Positions 6,720 to 7,264 of a DNA stretch of 7,264 nt are shown in pieces. The notes beneath the pieces are model-generated. The model searched no databases and was not told where the DNA came from. It worked only from the letters and a program-made list of their open reading frames with translations. The DNA comes from Ktedonobacterales bacterium (GTDB taxonomy: Bacteria; Chloroflexota; Ktedonobacteria; Ktedonobacterales; JACDGC01). The DNA lies in NCBI GenBank assembly GCA_013815535.1, contig JACDGC010000177.1, positions 1 through 7,264 on the forward strand. Reading direction: 5' to 3'. Position 1 is the stretch's first letter; each line of letters begins with the position of its first letter. The position numbers and the translations under genes were made by a program.

Positions 6720-6760
6720 GGCCACAGGGGGGCGGCGCTGCGGGCTGCCCCCCTGTGGCC
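6720..6760. terminator. Strong hairpin between convergent genes, probable bidirectional terminator
   Basis: GGCCACAGGGGGGC (6720-6733) pairs perfectly with GCCCCCCTGTGGCC (6747-6760), a 14-bp stem with a 13-base loop. It lies 12 bases after the methyltransferase stop and 45 bases from the end of the opposing dehydrogenase gene, the expected place for a shared terminator. Neither side has a T run, so termination would not follow the textbook intrinsic form; the stem could also protect the 3' end of the message. Confidence 0.6.
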
Positions 6761-6805
6761 AAAGTCAGGGCTTCATTGGTTTGCAGCCACACCGCGCCCA
6801 TCCCC

Positions 6806-7264
6806 TCACTGCGGATGGGCTAAGACGTCCATGACGATCTTGCCATGCACATGCCCCGTCTCAAGGCACTGATGCGCGTGCTGAACCGTTGCGACAGAGA
6901 GCCCCGCCAAAACCGTCAACGGTGGCGGCGCGATGTGGCCGTCGGCGAGCCACTCGGCGATTGTCGTCAGTTGACGATGATAGTCTGCCCAGTGCTCTGG
7001 TCCTTTAAACTTCGCTCTGGCACTGGTGATCGAGGTGTGGAATGTTCCTGAGACCGCAAAGAGCGCTTCAACATCGCTGGTGTCACCATCATTCGTCGGT
7101 CCATCCACAATGGAAATGACATGACCATGTGCGTCGATGATGCGGCAGCACAGGCTGGTCATCTGACCTCCTACGCAATCCAACGCAACGGGGTAGCGCT
7201 TCCCGTGATTGAGCATGAGGGCTGCCGTGATCAGTTCAGCGAGGGAGCGGTCAGGGTATTGCAA
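6806..7264 (-). CDS. Zinc-type alcohol dehydrogenase / quinone oxidoreductase (MDR), C-terminal part
   Basis: The 152 residues in view are the C-terminal third of a medium-chain dehydrogenase/reductase; the gene enters from the right edge and ends with TGA (6808-6806), so no start can be assigned. Seen: ALDCVGGQ, the segment after the nucleotide-binding fold that reads DxVGG in this superfamily, then HVISIVDG for the following strand, and the closing pattern AHQCLETGHVHGKIVMDV, equal to the family's AHxxLExGxxxGKIVLxV. These show an NAD(P)-dependent oxidoreductase of the quinone reductase/enoyl reductase-like branch. The zinc-ligand and cofactor-binding regions are outside the window, so catalytic type and substrate cannot be given. 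It converges on the methyltransferase gene across the hairpin at 6720-6760 and is probably unrelated to the cluster to its left. Confidence 0.85.
   Translation of the reverse strand: MQYPDRSLAELITAALMLNHGKRYPVALDCVGGQMTSLCCRIIDAHGHVISIVDGPTNDGDTSDVEALFAVSGTFHTSITSARAKFKGPEHWADYHRQLTTIAEWLADGHIAPPPLTVLAGLSVATVQHAHQCLETGHVHGKIVMDVLAHPQ

Overview
The window is GC-rich bacterial DNA with six genes or gene fragments and no RNA gene, CRISPR array, insertion sequence or tRNA that I can see. Protein content (a DUF4331 protein, a CDP-alcohol phosphatidyltransferase with a long N-terminal extension, a mercuric-reductase-like flavoprotein and a tetraether-synthase-like radical SAM protein) suggests a high-GC environmental bacterium. 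Chloroflexota is my best guess, but it rests on protein style only and is weak.

Layout: (1) 1-657, the C-terminal part of a DUF4331 protein that runs in from the left edge, followed by an inverted repeat. (2) 799-1722, a CDP-alcohol phosphatidyltransferase with a perfect family signature. (3) 1853-2416, a small membrane protein of unknown function with about five membrane segments. (4) 2419-3849, minus strand, a pyridine nucleotide-disulfide oxidoreductase of the mercuric-reductase-like type, tail to tail with the preceding gene with only 2 bases between. (5) A 358-base divergent intergenic region, 3850-4207. (6) 4208-5887, a multi-cysteine radical SAM enzyme of the MJ0619/Tes type. (7) 5871-6707, a SAM-dependent methyltransferase overlapping the radical SAM gene by 17 bases. 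(8) A 14-bp perfect hairpin at 6720-6760. (9) 6806 to the right edge, minus strand, the C-terminal part of a zinc-type alcohol dehydrogenase/quinone oxidoreductase.

The most interesting part is about 799-6707. A phospholipid head-group transferase, a radical SAM enzyme whose characterised archaeal relatives join lipid chains by carbon-carbon bonds, a methyltransferase with cysteines placed as in arsenite methyltransferase ArsM, and a thiol/disulfide flavoprotein lie together. The radical SAM and methyltransferase genes are almost certainly translationally coupled. Two readings compete: a bacterial membrane-lipid modification pathway, or an arsenic (possibly arsenolipid) pathway. The sequence alone does not decide between them, and membership of the phosphatidyltransferase, the membrane protein and the oxidoreductase in one pathway is inferred from proximity.
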